64,000 nt of DNA from an uncultured Moraxella sp. (GCF_945873075.1 NZ_CAMCBS010000008.1:25016-89015); one strand, 5' to 3'. Numbered from the stretch's first letter, positions 53,476-63,976 are shown. The notes: a model not told the origin generated them from the letters alone. Translations and numbers: made by a program.

Positions 53476-53488
53476 TAAGAATTATTCT
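53476..53488 (+). promoter_or_regulatory. Fur-box-like operator upstream of the TonB receptor
   Basis: TAAGAATTATTCT, identical over 13 bp to the centre of the 19-bp palindrome upstream of the tannase-like gene. It lies 118 bp before the receptor ATG, in an AT-rich stretch. Confidence 0.6.
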
Positions 53489-53606
53489 GCTAAAATTCAT
53501 TTCCGTAGCGTTACCAAACTCACGATAGTCTTACTGCTTTTTGGGTTTTGTGGTGAATGTGTATCGTGATGTGTTTGGCTACTGATTAACCATGATAGAG
53601 GAAATT

Positions 53607-55682
53607 ATGAAAAAATTTGCAAAACTCCCCCTAAGTTTGGCTGTCATGAGTGTATTGACAACCACCACTTTTGCCAATGAGCAAGCCATCGAACAAGCTG
53701 TCGAGCCAACGGTGGTGTTAGAAGGCGACACGATTGTCATCGACCGTCAAGGCACTAAAGTTAAGACCAATGTGGTCACTGCTCAAGAAAAAGATGAGAG
53801 CACCGAGACCAATCTGCGTGGCTTGCTTGAAGAAGAACCTGCGATTGATATCGGTGGCGGTACCGGTGCATCGCAGTTTTTGACCATTCGTGGTATGGGT
53901 CAAAACTCTGTGGATGTCAAGGTGGATAATGCCTATTCAGACAGCCAAATTCTGTATCATCAAGGCCGATTTATCCTTGATCCATCATTGGTGAAGATCG
54001 TCAGCGTCCAAAAAGGCGCAGGATCGGCATCAGCAGGTATCGGTGCGACCAACGGTGCAATCATCGCTAAGACGCTAGATGCCAAAGATTTGTTGGCTGA
54101 TAGCGACAAGGATTATGGCGCTAAGATCAATGCAGGCTACTCAAGCAATGATGGCTATAACTATGGCGCCACTGCCTTTGGTCGTATGGGCAATGTTGAT
54201 GCATTGGTCTCGTATAATTTTAAAAACGAAGAGAATTTCAAAGCTGGTGATGGCTATGTCAATGGCATCGATGGCGAAGATTATGTGCCATACAGTGCGC
54301 TTGAGACCACCAGTTACTTGGCAAAAATCGGCGCAGATCTTGGCAAGCATCGCCTAGTACTTAGCCATATGAAAGATGAACAAGCAGGCGTGCGTACCGT
54401 GCGTGAAGAGTTTTCGGCATTTGGCGCTGATGTACAGCCGAGATTGAGCTTGGCTCGCCAAGCACCTGCTTATCGTGAGACATCACTGAGTAATACCAAC
54501 CTTGAATGGACTGCCAAGGACTTGGGTCTAAGCTTTGTCAATGACATCACTGCCAATGCTTATCTGATGAAAAATGAGCGCTATTCGGCCGATGATCGTG
54601 GCTGTGGCTACTGTGGCTATGGTAATGCATCTGCCTATCCTGACCCAGTTGAGACCACCACCGAGATTGAAACCAAAGGTGCGAATATCAATTTTGATGC
54701 CTTGGCGGGTGAAAATACTGTCGTTAAGTATGGTGTGAACTATCGCCATCAAGAAATCACCCCAGGCAACATCAATCCTAGCATCATGACGCACACGCCA
54801 GAAAAGAGCGACACAGGTGCTTATGTTGAGATCATTGGCGATGTGGGTAATCTGACCGTTACCGGTGGTATGCGTTATGATCACTTTGATATCACTGCCA
54901 ACGATGGCGTCAATGCGACTGGTGGTAATCTCAACCCAAGCCTAGGTTTGATTTATCAAGCGACACCAACGCTAAGCTTTAGTGCCAACCACAACTACGC
55001 TACTCGCAGTCCACGCCTGTATGATGCGCTGATGGTGGGCCGTGCTCGTGTGTCAGTCAATCCGAATATCAAAGCAGAGCGAGCTCGCAATACTGAGATT
55101 GGCTTTAACTACAACAATGGTAACTTTGGTCTAGACGGCACTTATTATTGGCAAAAAGTCAATGATGTCATCGTCAATCCACAAGACAGACACGAAAGTG
55201 CAGGTCAGCGAGAAGCGGTGAATGACGGCTATTCTAAGAACCATGGCTATGAGCTTGGTGCATCCTATCGCCAAGGCGGTCTGACTGCACGAGTTGGTGT
55301 GGCTGAGAGCAATCCTGAATACTTCTTGAGTTCTACAAGTGAAGTAAACCCTGAGTTTGCTGTACCTGTGGGACGCACTTGGACGGCATCATTGGCATAT
55401 CGCTTCGCCAATCCAAATCTAGAAATCGGCGTGCGCAACCGTACTGTTGAGGATTCAGAAGATGCTGTTGTCGCAGGTGCAAACATTAGCTCACGCCCTG
55501 GTTATAGTGTAACTGATGTGTTCGCTAACTGGAAACCATATGGCAATGATAAGATGAATGTCAATTTTGCTGTAAACAATGTTGAAGATGAATTTTATTA
55601 TCCACATTCACAGCGTGCCGCAGCAACGACCTATCCAGGCGTCGGCCGTGAATACCGTGTGGGTGTGAATTATACTTTCTAA
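53607..55682 (+). CDS. TonB-dependent outer-membrane receptor
   Basis: A 691-residue receptor. A signal peptide (LPLSLAVMSVLTTTTFA, cleaved about residue 23) is followed by a TonB-box-like DTIVI (41-45), a plug domain (LRGLLEEEPAIDIGGGTGAS, FLTIRGMGQNSVDVKVDNAY, IVSVQKGAGSASAGIGATNG) and a 22-strand-type barrel ending in VGREYRVGVNYTF with the terminal Phe. A CGYCGYG loop motif (about residue 333) is unusual. Iron supply is the likely role because of the Fur-like operator; whether the ligand is a siderophore, heme or another chelate cannot be told. Start ATG 53607 has AGAGGAAA upstream. Monocistronic. Confidence 0.9.
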   Translation: MKKFAKLPLSLAVMSVLTTTTFANEQAIEQAVEPTVVLEGDTIVIDRQGTKVKTNVVTAQEKDESTETNLRGLLEEEPAIDIGGGTGASQFLTIRGMGQNSVDVKVDNAYSDSQILYHQGRFILDPSLVKIVSVQKGAGSASAGIGATNGAIIAKTLDAKDLLADSDKDYGAKINAGYSSNDGYNYGATAFGRMGNVDALVSYNFKNEENFKAGDGYVNGIDGEDYVPYSALETTSYLAKIGADLGKHRLVLSHMKDEQAGVRTVREEFSAFGADVQPRLSLARQAPAYRETSLSNTNLEWTAKDLGLSFVNDITANAYLMKNERYSADDRGCGYCGYGNASAYPDPVETTTEIETKGANINFDALAGENTVVKYGVNYRHQEITPGNINPSIMTHTPEKSDTGAYVEIIGDVGNLTVTGGMRYDHFDITANDGVNATGGNLNPSLGLIYQATPTLSFSANHNYATRSPRLYDALMVGRARVSVNPNIKAERARNTEIGFNYNNGNFGLDGTYYWQKVNDVIVNPQDRHESAGQREAVNDGYSKNHGYELGASYRQGGLTARVGVAESNPEYFLSSTSEVNPEFAVPVGRTWTASLAYRFANPNLEIGVRNRTVEDSEDAVVAGANISSRPGYSVTDVFANWKPYGNDKMNVNFAVNNVEDEFYYPHSQRAAATTYPGVGREYRVGVNYTF

Positions 55683-55708
55683 TTCATACTGATTGTTTTC
55701 TCCACCAA

Positions 55709-55747
55709 AAAAACGCCCAAGCAGATATACCTACTTGGGCGTTTTTC
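55709..55747 (+). terminator. Terminator of the TonB receptor gene
   Basis: Stem AAAAACGCCCAAG / CTTGGGCGTTTTT; symmetric enough to act on both strands. Confidence 0.8.
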
Positions 55748-55823
55748 TGTATAATTAAGAAGTGAATCAGATGTTGAAATTAAGTGTATCTAATGATGAT
55801 ACAGCTTATCACACACTTAACAT

Positions 55824-56768
55824 TTAGGCTGATTGGCGGATAAAGGTGCTGACTTGCCTGCTTAGAATCTGCCATAGCTTGGCTTGTGCGCCAAGACTAC
55901 CCCAAGCGTTATGTGGGGTGAATAGCACTCGTGGATGGTCTTTGATGCCAAGCAGTGCATCATCATTGGCAAATGGCTCATCATCAAAGACATCGGACGC
56001 ATAGCCGAGAATCTGCTGTTGATTGAGCGCCTTGACAATGCTATCACCATCCACCACCGCACCACGAGCGACATTGACGATCAGCGGTCGCTTGGTCATC
56101 TTGGCAATGGTGTTATCATTGATCAGTCGCAAGGTATCATCGGTCAAAGGGCAATGCAGGCTGATGATATCACTGTCAGCGAGCACGGTGTCAAAGTCAG
56201 TATAATCAGCACTGCGTGGCGATTTGCCTTGTCGTTCGGCGTATAGCACAGTCATGCCAAAGACACGGGCAATCTCACCGACACGACGACCAATATTGCC
56301 ACTACCAATGATGCCAAGCGTACGACCTTGTAGGTCATAAATCGGCTCATCAAGCAAACAAAACCGTCCATCGGCTTGCCATGTGCCATCAGTGGCAACA
56401 CGATGATAATGATTGAGCGCACGCATGGCAGACAGCATCAGCCCAAAGGTATGCTCGGGCACGCTTGCCACCGAGTAGCCGGCGACATTATACAGCTGTA
56501 CGCCATGCTCATCGCAGGCTGTCTTGTCCACATTATTCATACCTGTGGCGGTCAGTTGAATGAGCTTAAGCTTAGGCAGGGCACTGATAACATCACGAGT
56601 GATCAGTACTTTGTTGGTGATGATGATATCGGCATCTTGACAGCGTTCGATGATGGCGGCGGTGTCATTTGGCGTGGCGTCATAGACTTGATAATCGCTG
56701 ATGCCATCAGGCGTGGGTAGAGTGATTTGTGCCGAAAAAGTCGCTCGATCCAAAAATACAGCTTTCAT
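55824..56768 (-). CDS. D-isomer-specific 2-hydroxyacid dehydrogenase
   Basis: A 314-residue NAD(P)H-dependent reductase of the glycerate/hydroxypyruvate group. The nucleotide fold is in LQGRTLGIIGSGNIGRRVGE; catalytic Arg is in VNVARGAVVDGDSI, Glu in DVFDDEPFANDD and His in VLFTPHNAWGSLGAQ. The middle segment IQLTATGMNNVD and NVAGYSVASVPEHTFGLML is typical of hydroxypyruvate reductase HprA. The substrate is not certain (glyoxylate, hydroxypyruvate or another 2-oxoacid). Confidence 0.88.
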   Translation of the reverse strand: MKAVFLDRATFSAQITLPTPDGISDYQVYDATPNDTAAIIERCQDADIIITNKVLITRDVISALPKLKLIQLTATGMNNVDKTACDEHGVQLYNVAGYSVASVPEHTFGLMLSAMRALNHYHRVATDGTWQADGRFCLLDEPIYDLQGRTLGIIGSGNIGRRVGEIARVFGMTVLYAERQGKSPRSADYTDFDTVLADSDIISLHCPLTDDTLRLINDNTIAKMTKRPLIVNVARGAVVDGDSIVKALNQQQILGYASDVFDDEPFANDDALLGIKDHPRVLFTPHNAWGSLGAQAKLWQILSRQVSTFIRQSA

Positions 56769-56994
56769 GGTTTATCCTTATCATACAAAATCTACAGATG
56801 GGCGTGATGGCATTGTAGCATATTTTGGTGAATAAGCCATGAATGGATAAGGGGTTGAAAAATTGCCCAAGCGTACAAATTTTAACCATCAACTAAAGAA
56901 AAATAATGCGAAAATCGCCAAACTCAAGTAAAATATAAGGTTTGGTGTTTTATAACAAATTCGTCCAGTTGCGAAAAACAATAAGAGCAAGTCA

Positions 56995-59859
56995 ATGAGT
57001 GAAAATTTTGCCATCGGTCAGCGTTATTTATCAGACAGCGAAACCAGTCTAGGGCTTGGCGTTGTCATCAATGTTGATGAACGCTGTGTGCACATCTTAT
57101 TCCCCCAAAGCGAAGAAACCCGAGTCTATGCCAAGGCATCTGCTTTGCTGTCTCGTGTGGTGTTCTCGGTGGGTGATAACATTACCGACCAAGATGGCAA
57201 TCAGTTCACCGTCGAGCGCTGTGAAGACATCGCAGGCGTGATGCGTTATCATCTGACCTGTGGCAAGAGCCTGATGGAGACTCGCTTGGCGGCGAATATC
57301 ACGCTTGCCAAACCACTTGAGCGACTGCTCGCTGGTCGTATCGAAGGGGCGGATTGGTATGAGCTGCGCCAAGATGCACTGCGTATCAATGCGATGCTAA
57401 GCCGTCATCCCTTGCGTGGCTTGATCGGCGCTCGTGTGGATATCATCAAGCATCAGCTGTATATTGCTCATGAAGTTGGCAAGCGTCTATCGCCACGCGT
57501 GCTGTTGGCAGATGAAGTGGGTCTGGGTAAGACCATTGAAGCAGGACTTATCATGCATCAGCAGATTTTGACCGGCAAGGTCGATCGAGTGCTTGTGCTT
57601 GTGCCTGATAGCTTGCAGTATCAATGGATGATTGAGCTTAAGCGCCGTTTTAATTTGGATTTTGCGCTGTTTGACTTGGTGCGTACCGCATCCATTAAGG
57701 AACACAACCCTGAGCAAAATGTGTTTTTGACTGAGCAATTTATCATTGTTGGTATTGATTTATTGCTTGACCATCATGACCTGTATGAGCAGGCTTATGC
57801 CGCAGGCTTTGATTTGCTGGTCGTGGATGAAGCGCATCATTTGCATTGGGATAGCGAGCAAGGCGGTAATGATAAATATGAGATGGTGGCGGATTTTGCT
57901 GCCAATATCGCAGGCGTGCTACTCTTGACAGCGACACCAGAGCAGCTAGGCGTGGAGAGTCATTTTGCTCGCCTAAGACTGCTTGATCCACATCGCTTTG
58001 ATGATTTGGATGATTTTATCGCTGCCCAAGATGCCTTTGCGGATGTGGCGATGGTGGCGACACTGCTGATTGATGGTCAAGAATTATCCGAAAAGCAAAT
58101 CCGTGCCGTGGCAGGTTTACTTGGCTTTGATGAACCTGAGCTTGCTGATATCAATGCCAATGAGCGACTGCGCACCCATGTGATTAATGAGCTGCTTGAC
58201 CGTCATGGTACGGGTCGTGTGCTGTTTCGCAATACCCGTGATAGCGTTCAAGGTTTCCACGGGCGCATGAGTATTCCTTATCCACTGCCACTGCCTGATG
58301 CATGGAAAGGTACGCACTATACCGATGGCAAACTGCGTGAACAGCTGTGGGGCGAAGAAAATCACCCTGACGGCTCATGGCTTGAGACCGACCCTAGAGT
58401 GTCATGGCTGATTGGGCTATTGCGCCAAGAGCTGAAGCACAAAAAGGTACTGCTGATTGCTCGCAGTGGGGCGACGATTGAGAGCCTAGAAGCCGTACTA
58501 CGCTTGCACGCGGGTATCAAGACGGCGATTTTTACCGAGCAGATGAGCTTACTTGAGCGAGACCAAGCGGCGGCGTATTTTGCTGATGATGCGGGGGCGC
58601 AGATTTTGCTGTGCTCGGAGATTGGTTCAGAAGGGCGCAATTTTCAGTTTGCCCAAGATTTGGTGCTGTTTGATTTGCCTGCCAATCCAGATACGCTTGA
58701 GCAGCGCATCGGACGACTTGACCGTATCGGTCAAACTGCCCAAATCCGCCTGCACGTGCCTTTTGTCATGGGGACTGCCCAAGAGCGTCTGTACAACTGG
58801 TATGATGGCGCATTGAACATTTTCCATCAAATCAGCCCAACCGCTCAATCTGTCCAAGAAGCCTATATCGCTACGCTCAAGCCATTACTTGAAGGTGGGG
58901 AGAGCGAAGAGAACCGCACAGCGCTCATTGAGCTGATTGCCGAAGCTGCCATCTATCGTGGACAGCTCGAAGCTGAGCTACAAGCAGGGCGAGATCGCTT
59001 GCTTGAGTATAACTCATGCCGTCCAAATGTCGCCACACGCATTGAGACTGCCATGCATGAGCTTGATAACAACAAGCTATTACCTGTGTTCCTAGATCGC
59101 TATCTGACCGCAGTCGGTATGGATTATAGTGTTCAGCGTGATGGCTCGTGGATTATCCATCCTGTTGATGCATCCGAAGTGGACATCGAAGGTATTGAGA
59201 GCCTGCCGATTGATGAAGATGGCATGACTTTGACCTTTAGCCGTCAGCAGGCATTGGCTCGTGAAGACATGGAGTACATGACTTATGAGCATCCGCTGGT
59301 GCAGGCGGTGCTTGAGATGGTGCTGTCAGGGACTTTTGGTAATACCCAAGTCGCCTTGCTCAAATCATCTGCCTTGCCAAAAGGTATGCTACTCATCGAA
59401 AGTCAGTATCGTATCGAAGCCATCGCTGCTAAGTCATTGAATTTATCCGCTTATTTGCCGCAGCAGAGCCTAAGAGTGTTCCTAAGCGAGCGTGGCGATG
59501 ACTTGACCAAAGTCGCCACCACCGACAAAATCATGCCACTGATTGACCGCCTTGATAAGCCAAGAGCGCGCCAAGTGACCAAAGCCCGTGCCGCCATCAT
59601 CGATGCTCGTGCCCAAGATGCCAAAGCTCGTGCTATAGCTCAGCTCGATGAGATTAGTGCACAGGCGATGAGTGCCTTTGGGGAATATATGGATAAAGAA
59701 ATCGGGCGTCTGACCCGCTTACAAGCCATCAACCCCAATGTGCGTGATGATGAGATTATCGCACTCACCAAGCGCAAAGAACAGGGTCTGTCAGCACTTG
59801 CCAATCTATCGCTCGTGCCTGATAGTATCCGAGTGCTGGTGGTGGTCTCGCCTGAATAA
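56995..59859 (+). CDS. rapA: RNA polymerase-associated SWI2/SNF2 ATPase RapA
   Basis: A 954-residue Swi2/Snf2 translocase that recycles stalled RNA polymerase. The two N-terminal Tudor-like domains start FAIGQRYLSDSETSLGLGVV; helicase motif I is LLADEVGLGKTIEAGLI, motif II DLLVVDEAHHLHW, motif III LLLTATPEQLG, motif V/VI QILLCSEIGSEGRNFQFAQD and LEQRIGRLDRIGQTAQIRLH. The C-terminal region contains LEYNSCRPNVATRI. Length is near that of E. coli RapA (968). It has its own upstream region and is followed after 54 bp by comM. Confidence 0.95.
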   Translation: MSENFAIGQRYLSDSETSLGLGVVINVDERCVHILFPQSEETRVYAKASALLSRVVFSVGDNITDQDGNQFTVERCEDIAGVMRYHLTCGKSLMETRLAANITLAKPLERLLAGRIEGADWYELRQDALRINAMLSRHPLRGLIGARVDIIKHQLYIAHEVGKRLSPRVLLADEVGLGKTIEAGLIMHQQILTGKVDRVLVLVPDSLQYQWMIELKRRFNLDFALFDLVRTASIKEHNPEQNVFLTEQFIIVGIDLLLDHHDLYEQAYAAGFDLLVVDEAHHLHWDSEQGGNDKYEMVADFAANIAGVLLLTATPEQLGVESHFARLRLLDPHRFDDLDDFIAAQDAFADVAMVATLLIDGQELSEKQIRAVAGLLGFDEPELADINANERLRTHVINELLDRHGTGRVLFRNTRDSVQGFHGRMSIPYPLPLPDAWKGTHYTDGKLREQLWGEENHPDGSWLETDPRVSWLIGLLRQELKHKKVLLIARSGATIESLEAVLRLHAGIKTAIFTEQMSLLERDQAAAYFADDAGAQILLCSEIGSEGRNFQFAQDLVLFDLPANPDTLEQRIGRLDRIGQTAQIRLHVPFVMGTAQERLYNWYDGALNIFHQISPTAQSVQEAYIATLKPLLEGGESEENRTALIELIAEAAIYRGQLEAELQAGRDRLLEYNSCRPNVATRIETAMHELDNNKLLPVFLDRYLTAVGMDYSVQRDGSWIIHPVDASEVDIEGIESLPIDEDGMTLTFSRQQALAREDMEYMTYEHPLVQAVLEMVLSGTFGNTQVALLKSSALPKGMLLIESQYRIEAIAAKSLNLSAYLPQQSLRVFLSERGDDLTKVATTDKIMPLIDRLDKPRARQVTKARAAIIDARAQDAKARAIAQLDEISAQAMSAFGEYMDKEIGRLTRLQAINPNVRDDEIIALTKRKEQGLSALANLSLVPDSIRVLVVVSPE

Positions 59860-59913
59860 CGCATGGCGCTGATGCCATGCTCATTGTGGTATTGATGAAT
59901 AAAACGGATTGAT

Positions 59914-61425
59914 ATGTCATTTGCCAAAGTACATACTCGCTCGGTCATCGGGCTTAATGCCCCGCAGGTCGAAGTCGAAGTGCATTTATCTCAAGGTTTG
60001 CCTGCCTTGACCATTGTCGGCTTGCCCGAAGCGGCGGTGCGGGAGAGTAAGGACCGTGTGCGTTCTGCACTCATTAACTCAGGCTTTGAATTTCCCAATC
60101 GGCGCTTGACGATTAATCTTGCGCCAGCAGATTTGCCAAAAGACGGCTCACGATTGGATTTGCCGATTGCGCTTGGGATTTTGGCAGCCAGTGGGCAGAT
60201 TGATGATAAGATACTCGATGGCTTTGAGTTTATTGGTGAATTGGCATTAAATGGTGAGCTGCGCGCCATCACAGGTGCGCTGTCTGTGGCTCGTGCGATT
60301 AAAAATATGCCCGATACTAGACAGCTAATCGTACCGACTAGCAATGCCATCGAAGCTGCCAAAGTCGGCGGTATCACCGTGCTATCAGCAGATACGCTAG
60401 CATCGGTCTGTCGCCACCTAGATGTGGTGTGCGGTGTCAATCGCAATCAAGCGGATTTATTGCCCATTGCGCCCACCCCTGAATGTGGTGAAGTCGTCAG
60501 CTATCAGCAGGATTTGGCAGATGTCAAAGGTCAGCACCATGCCAGACGAGCACTTGAGATTGCCGCAGCGGGTGGACATTCGTTATTATTCAAAGGCACA
60601 CCCGGTTCGGGCAAGACCATGATGGCATCTCGCTTGCCAAGTATCTTACCGCCACTCACCGACGCCGAAGCGCTCGAAGTGGCGAGTATTTATTCCATCG
60701 CAGGTGTGGAATATCGTTTTGGCGAAAGACCTTTCAGGGCGATACTGCAGGGAATTTCACCAGCTGCATTGATTGGCGGGGGTGGCGGTTCAAAGCCAAA
60801 ACCAGGTGAAATCACGCTTGGGCATCATGGAGTTTTGTTCATTGATGAGATTTTGGAATTTGACCGTAAAGCACTTGAAATGCTAAGACAGCCAATTGAG
60901 TCAGGTGAAGTGACCATTTCTCGTGCTAATACCAAAGTTACTTTTCCTGCCGATTTTCAGCTGATTGCAGCGATGAACCCTTGTCCTTGCGGTTATCATG
61001 GTGACCCGTCGAACCGCTGTGTCTGCCGTCCCGAGCAAGTCAAAAAATACCAAGAAAGGCTTTCAGGACCGCTGCTTGACCGTATTGATTTGCACATCAC
61101 AGTGCCGGCATTGCCGATTGATGATTTGCAAAATGCCCCAACAGGTGAGCCATCGAGTGTCGTGCGTGAGCGAGTCATCAAGGCACGGCAGATTGCCATC
61201 GCTCGTCAAGGTAAGGCAAACTATGAGCTGACACCGAGCGAGCTTGATGGCGTTGCCAAGCTTGGCGAGCACGAACAGCAGATGCTCAAGCTAGCAAGCG
61301 CACGGCTCAACCTATCAGCACGCAGTTATCATCGTATCTTGCGTGTGGCTCGTACCATTGCTGATTTGGCAGGGGCTGACATGATTGGCAGTGCACATCT
61401 TGCCGAAGCGCTAAGTTATCGATAG
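59914..61425 (+). CDS. comM: YifB/ComM family AAA+ ATPase (Mg-chelatase-like)
   Basis: A 503-residue hexameric helicase-like protein. The N-terminal ChlI/Lon-like domain includes HLSQGLPALTIVGLPEAAVR, FPNRRLTINLAPADLPKDGS and RLDLPIALGILAASGQ. The AAA+ core has Walker A FKGTPGSGKTMMASRLPSIL, Walker B GVLFIDEILEFDR, and the zinc-like NPCPCGYHGD motif typical of YifB. The C-terminal part has LNLSARSYHRILRVARTIAD. ComM promotes branch migration during natural transformation, which suits a competent Moraxellaceae. Confidence 0.94.
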   Translation: MSFAKVHTRSVIGLNAPQVEVEVHLSQGLPALTIVGLPEAAVRESKDRVRSALINSGFEFPNRRLTINLAPADLPKDGSRLDLPIALGILAASGQIDDKILDGFEFIGELALNGELRAITGALSVARAIKNMPDTRQLIVPTSNAIEAAKVGGITVLSADTLASVCRHLDVVCGVNRNQADLLPIAPTPECGEVVSYQQDLADVKGQHHARRALEIAAAGGHSLLFKGTPGSGKTMMASRLPSILPPLTDAEALEVASIYSIAGVEYRFGERPFRAILQGISPAALIGGGGGSKPKPGEITLGHHGVLFIDEILEFDRKALEMLRQPIESGEVTISRANTKVTFPADFQLIAAMNPCPCGYHGDPSNRCVCRPEQVKKYQERLSGPLLDRIDLHITVPALPIDDLQNAPTGEPSSVVRERVIKARQIAIARQGKANYELTPSELDGVAKLGEHEQQMLKLASARLNLSARSYHRILRVARTIADLAGADMIGSAHLAEALSYR

Positions 61426-61435
61426 TAGTATTGGG

Positions 61436-62104
61436 CTATCGATAAGTCGCTACAATCCACGATACCAGCCCAGCAAAATCATCAAAGGCAGCATCAGGCT
61501 CGCTTGAGTCTATCGGCTCGCCATAGTTATAGCCATAGCGTAGCGCCAGTGTTGTCATACCGCACGCTTTGCCTGCTTGGATGTCGTTTTTTGAATCACC
61601 GACCATGATGGCATCATCGATGGCGACGCCGAGCGTCGTGCAGATATGCTGTAGTGGTGCAGGGTCAGGTTTTTTGGTGGGTAGGCTATCACCGCCTAGC
61701 ACGACATCAAAGCTATCTGACCAGTCCATCGCACCCAAAATCCCCGCCAAAAAGCGATACGGCTTATTGGTGCACAATGCCAAGCGAAAGCCATTGGCTT
61801 GTAGCGTCGCTAGTCCATCATGCACGCCAGCATAGGCGGTGGTGTCATTGGCGATTTGACTATATTCAGCTAAAAAAATCTCATGCGCATCATGCACCGC
61901 CTTGTCATCACTTGGTGCATCATGATGAGTGAGCGCACGGGTAACGAGATTATACGAGCCATTACCCACCCAGCTTTTGACCGTGTCGATGGCGACCGCA
62001 GGCAAATCAAGCTTGGTCAGCATCCGATTGACCGCCGTCGCCAAATCTAGCGCGCTATCAATCAGCGTCCCATCCAAATCAAAAATAATGACTGATTTTG
62101 ACAT
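61436..62104 (-). CDS. gph: HAD-family phosphoglycolate phosphatase
   Basis: A 222-residue HAD phosphatase. Motif I is IIFDLDGTLIDSALDLATAV, motif II FRLALCTNKPYRF, motif III lysine in LPTKKPDPAPLQHI and motif IV IMVGDSKNDIQAGKACGM. It matches Gph, which removes 2-phosphoglycolate formed in DNA repair. The frame begins at GTG 62107; ATG 62104 is preferred. It converges with comM at a distance of only 10 bp, leaving no room for a terminator between them. Confidence 0.9.
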   Translation of the reverse strand: MSKSVIIFDLDGTLIDSALDLATAVNRMLTKLDLPAVAIDTVKSWVGNGSYNLVTRALTHHDAPSDDKAVHDAHEIFLAEYSQIANDTTAYAGVHDGLATLQANGFRLALCTNKPYRFLAGILGAMDWSDSFDVVLGGDSLPTKKPDPAPLQHICTTLGVAIDDAIMVGDSKNDIQAGKACGMTTLALRYGYNYGEPIDSSEPDAAFDDFAGLVSWIVATYR

Positions 62105-62770
62105 CACATTCCCCCTTTTTTTGTTGTGCCTTATCTTGGTTTATCATCTGCTTAGTTGGGTGGCGTGCTTGCTAAATTTAAAATTACACCGTTTTGGCTA
62201 AAGGTGCGACCGCTCTGCACGATTTTTTGTCAAATTTATCAAAAATCCACCCAAAACTGATTGTAACATATCCGATGGCATTTGGCGAAATTTGCCTAAG
62301 TGAGTAACAATGCTCAAATTTTCGGCGATTTTGATGGTTTTTTTGGGGCAAAGGGGCAAAAAATTATCCAATAAAATCTTTGACAGCAATAATTTACCAA
62401 AATCGTGCGATTAAATTTGCCAAAAAAATCTTGCCAAACATCAAAAATCGCCACCAATTTCCCAAAAATCCCCAAAAATTTGCTAAAATTGATTAAAATT
62501 TCATCAATTGGCGATGACTTGTGCCAAATTGCCTGTCAAAGTTGCGCAAAAGACGGGTCTTGGCAGAGAGTTTTGACACAATTTGTTGCATATTTGGGTA
62601 GAGTGTTGCTTGGCATACCCCAAAATTTGCAAAACTTTACACAGAACACTCAAAACACGCACAGTCAGTATGAAATATTTTGTTACTATGAACCCATCGT
62701 TTGAGATGACACGATTTAAAACTTTTTCAATGTGGCATCTTAATTAACCAACTCACTAAGGAGAAAAACG
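62105..62770. other. Long AT-rich intergenic region upstream of the outer-membrane protein gene
   Basis: About 665 bp. Frames here are low-complexity (Lys/Asn/Ile/Pro-rich) and I judge none to be coding. The plus strand is T-rich near 62210-62360 and A/C-rich (CCAAAAAT-type words repeated) near 62390-62480. TTGACA (62573-62578) is the only consensus -35, with no good -10 at 17 bp. It must include the divergent promoters of gph and the beta-barrel gene. Confidence 0.5.
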
Positions 62771-63319
62771 ATGAAAACTCTATCTAAAGCACTACTAGCA
62801 CTATCAGCATCATCAGTTCTAGCGATGAGCGCAAACGCAGCCATCAGCTATGGCACATCAGAAGCAGCACAGCCTTATGTTGGTGTTAAAGTTGGTACAA
62901 TCGACGCTGACCAAATCGACGGCAATGTGACTTCATACGGTGTGTATGGCGGTTACAACTTCGACCAAAACTTCGGCGTAGAAGCTGAATACATGGGTTC
63001 TGACACCAAAGATTTTAACATCGGTGCGACCCCTGTTGAAGGTGATGTAAAAACTTATGGCGTCTATGGTACATATCGTTATAACTTCAACAACACCCCA
63101 ATCTATGCCAAAGGCAAACTGGGTGTTGCAAAAACTGAAGTGAATGTTGAAGGTCGTAACAGCTCAAGCTCTATTAATAGCAACACTGACGAAACTGGCA
63201 TCGCTGGTGGTGTGGCTCTAGGCTACAAGCCAACGGCTAACTTCGGTGTTGAGCTAGGCTACAACTACCTATCATCTGATGCAAACATGGCAGCAATCGG
63301 TGCACACTTCGCATTCTAA
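62771..63319 (+). CDS. Small outer-membrane beta-barrel protein
   Basis: A 182-residue protein with signal peptide (LLALSASSVLAMSANA, cleaved about residue 23) and an eight-stranded barrel pattern of the OMP_b-brl/OmpA-like type: QPYVGVKVGTIDAD, TSYGVYGGYNFDQNFGVEAE, KTYGVYGTYRYNFNNTPIYA, AGGVALGYKPTANFGVELGY, ending AIGAHFAF with terminal Phe. AAGGAG lies 9 bp upstream of the ATG. Leu codons are almost all CTA, as in acnB, pointing to high expression. Followed by a terminator. Confidence 0.9.
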   Translation: MKTLSKALLALSASSVLAMSANAAISYGTSEAAQPYVGVKVGTIDADQIDGNVTSYGVYGGYNFDQNFGVEAEYMGSDTKDFNIGATPVEGDVKTYGVYGTYRYNFNNTPIYAKGKLGVAKTEVNVEGRNSSSSINSNTDETGIAGGVALGYKPTANFGVELGYNYLSSDANMAAIGAHFAF

Positions 63320-63348
63320 GCTAAGTACTGTAACGCTCTAAAAAGCAC

Positions 63349-63386
63349 AAAAACAATCGCTCATTTAGTTGGGCGATTGTTTTTTT
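63349..63386 (+). terminator. Terminator of the beta-barrel gene
   Basis: Stem AAAAACAATCGC / GCGATTGTTTTT with a 12-base loop, then T. Confidence 0.8.
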
Positions 63387-63439
63387 CATCAAAGCAAGCC
63401 TAAATCAATCATCATGCTACCAGATGGTAAAATCAGCAT

Positions 63440-63464
63440 AAAAAAGCAAGCTCAAGGCTTGCTA
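63440..63464 (-). terminator. Terminator of the PII gene
   Basis: On the minus strand AGCAAGCCTTGAGCTTGCT followed by TTTTTA. Confidence 0.75.
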
Positions 63465-63475
63465 TCGAGAATGAC

Positions 63476-63898
<423 letters not shown>

Positions 63899-63976
63899 TC
63901 AATTCAGCGTGTGCAACGCTTAGCCAAATGAACTCATTACGCTTCACAATCTCAACACGCCACGCCCAAAACCTGC

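Noticed and set aside
62405..62704. 99-codon plus-strand ORF before the beta-barrel gene
   Set aside because: Low-complexity Lys/Asn/Ile/Pro sequence arising from A-rich words; no ribosome site and no recognisable fold.
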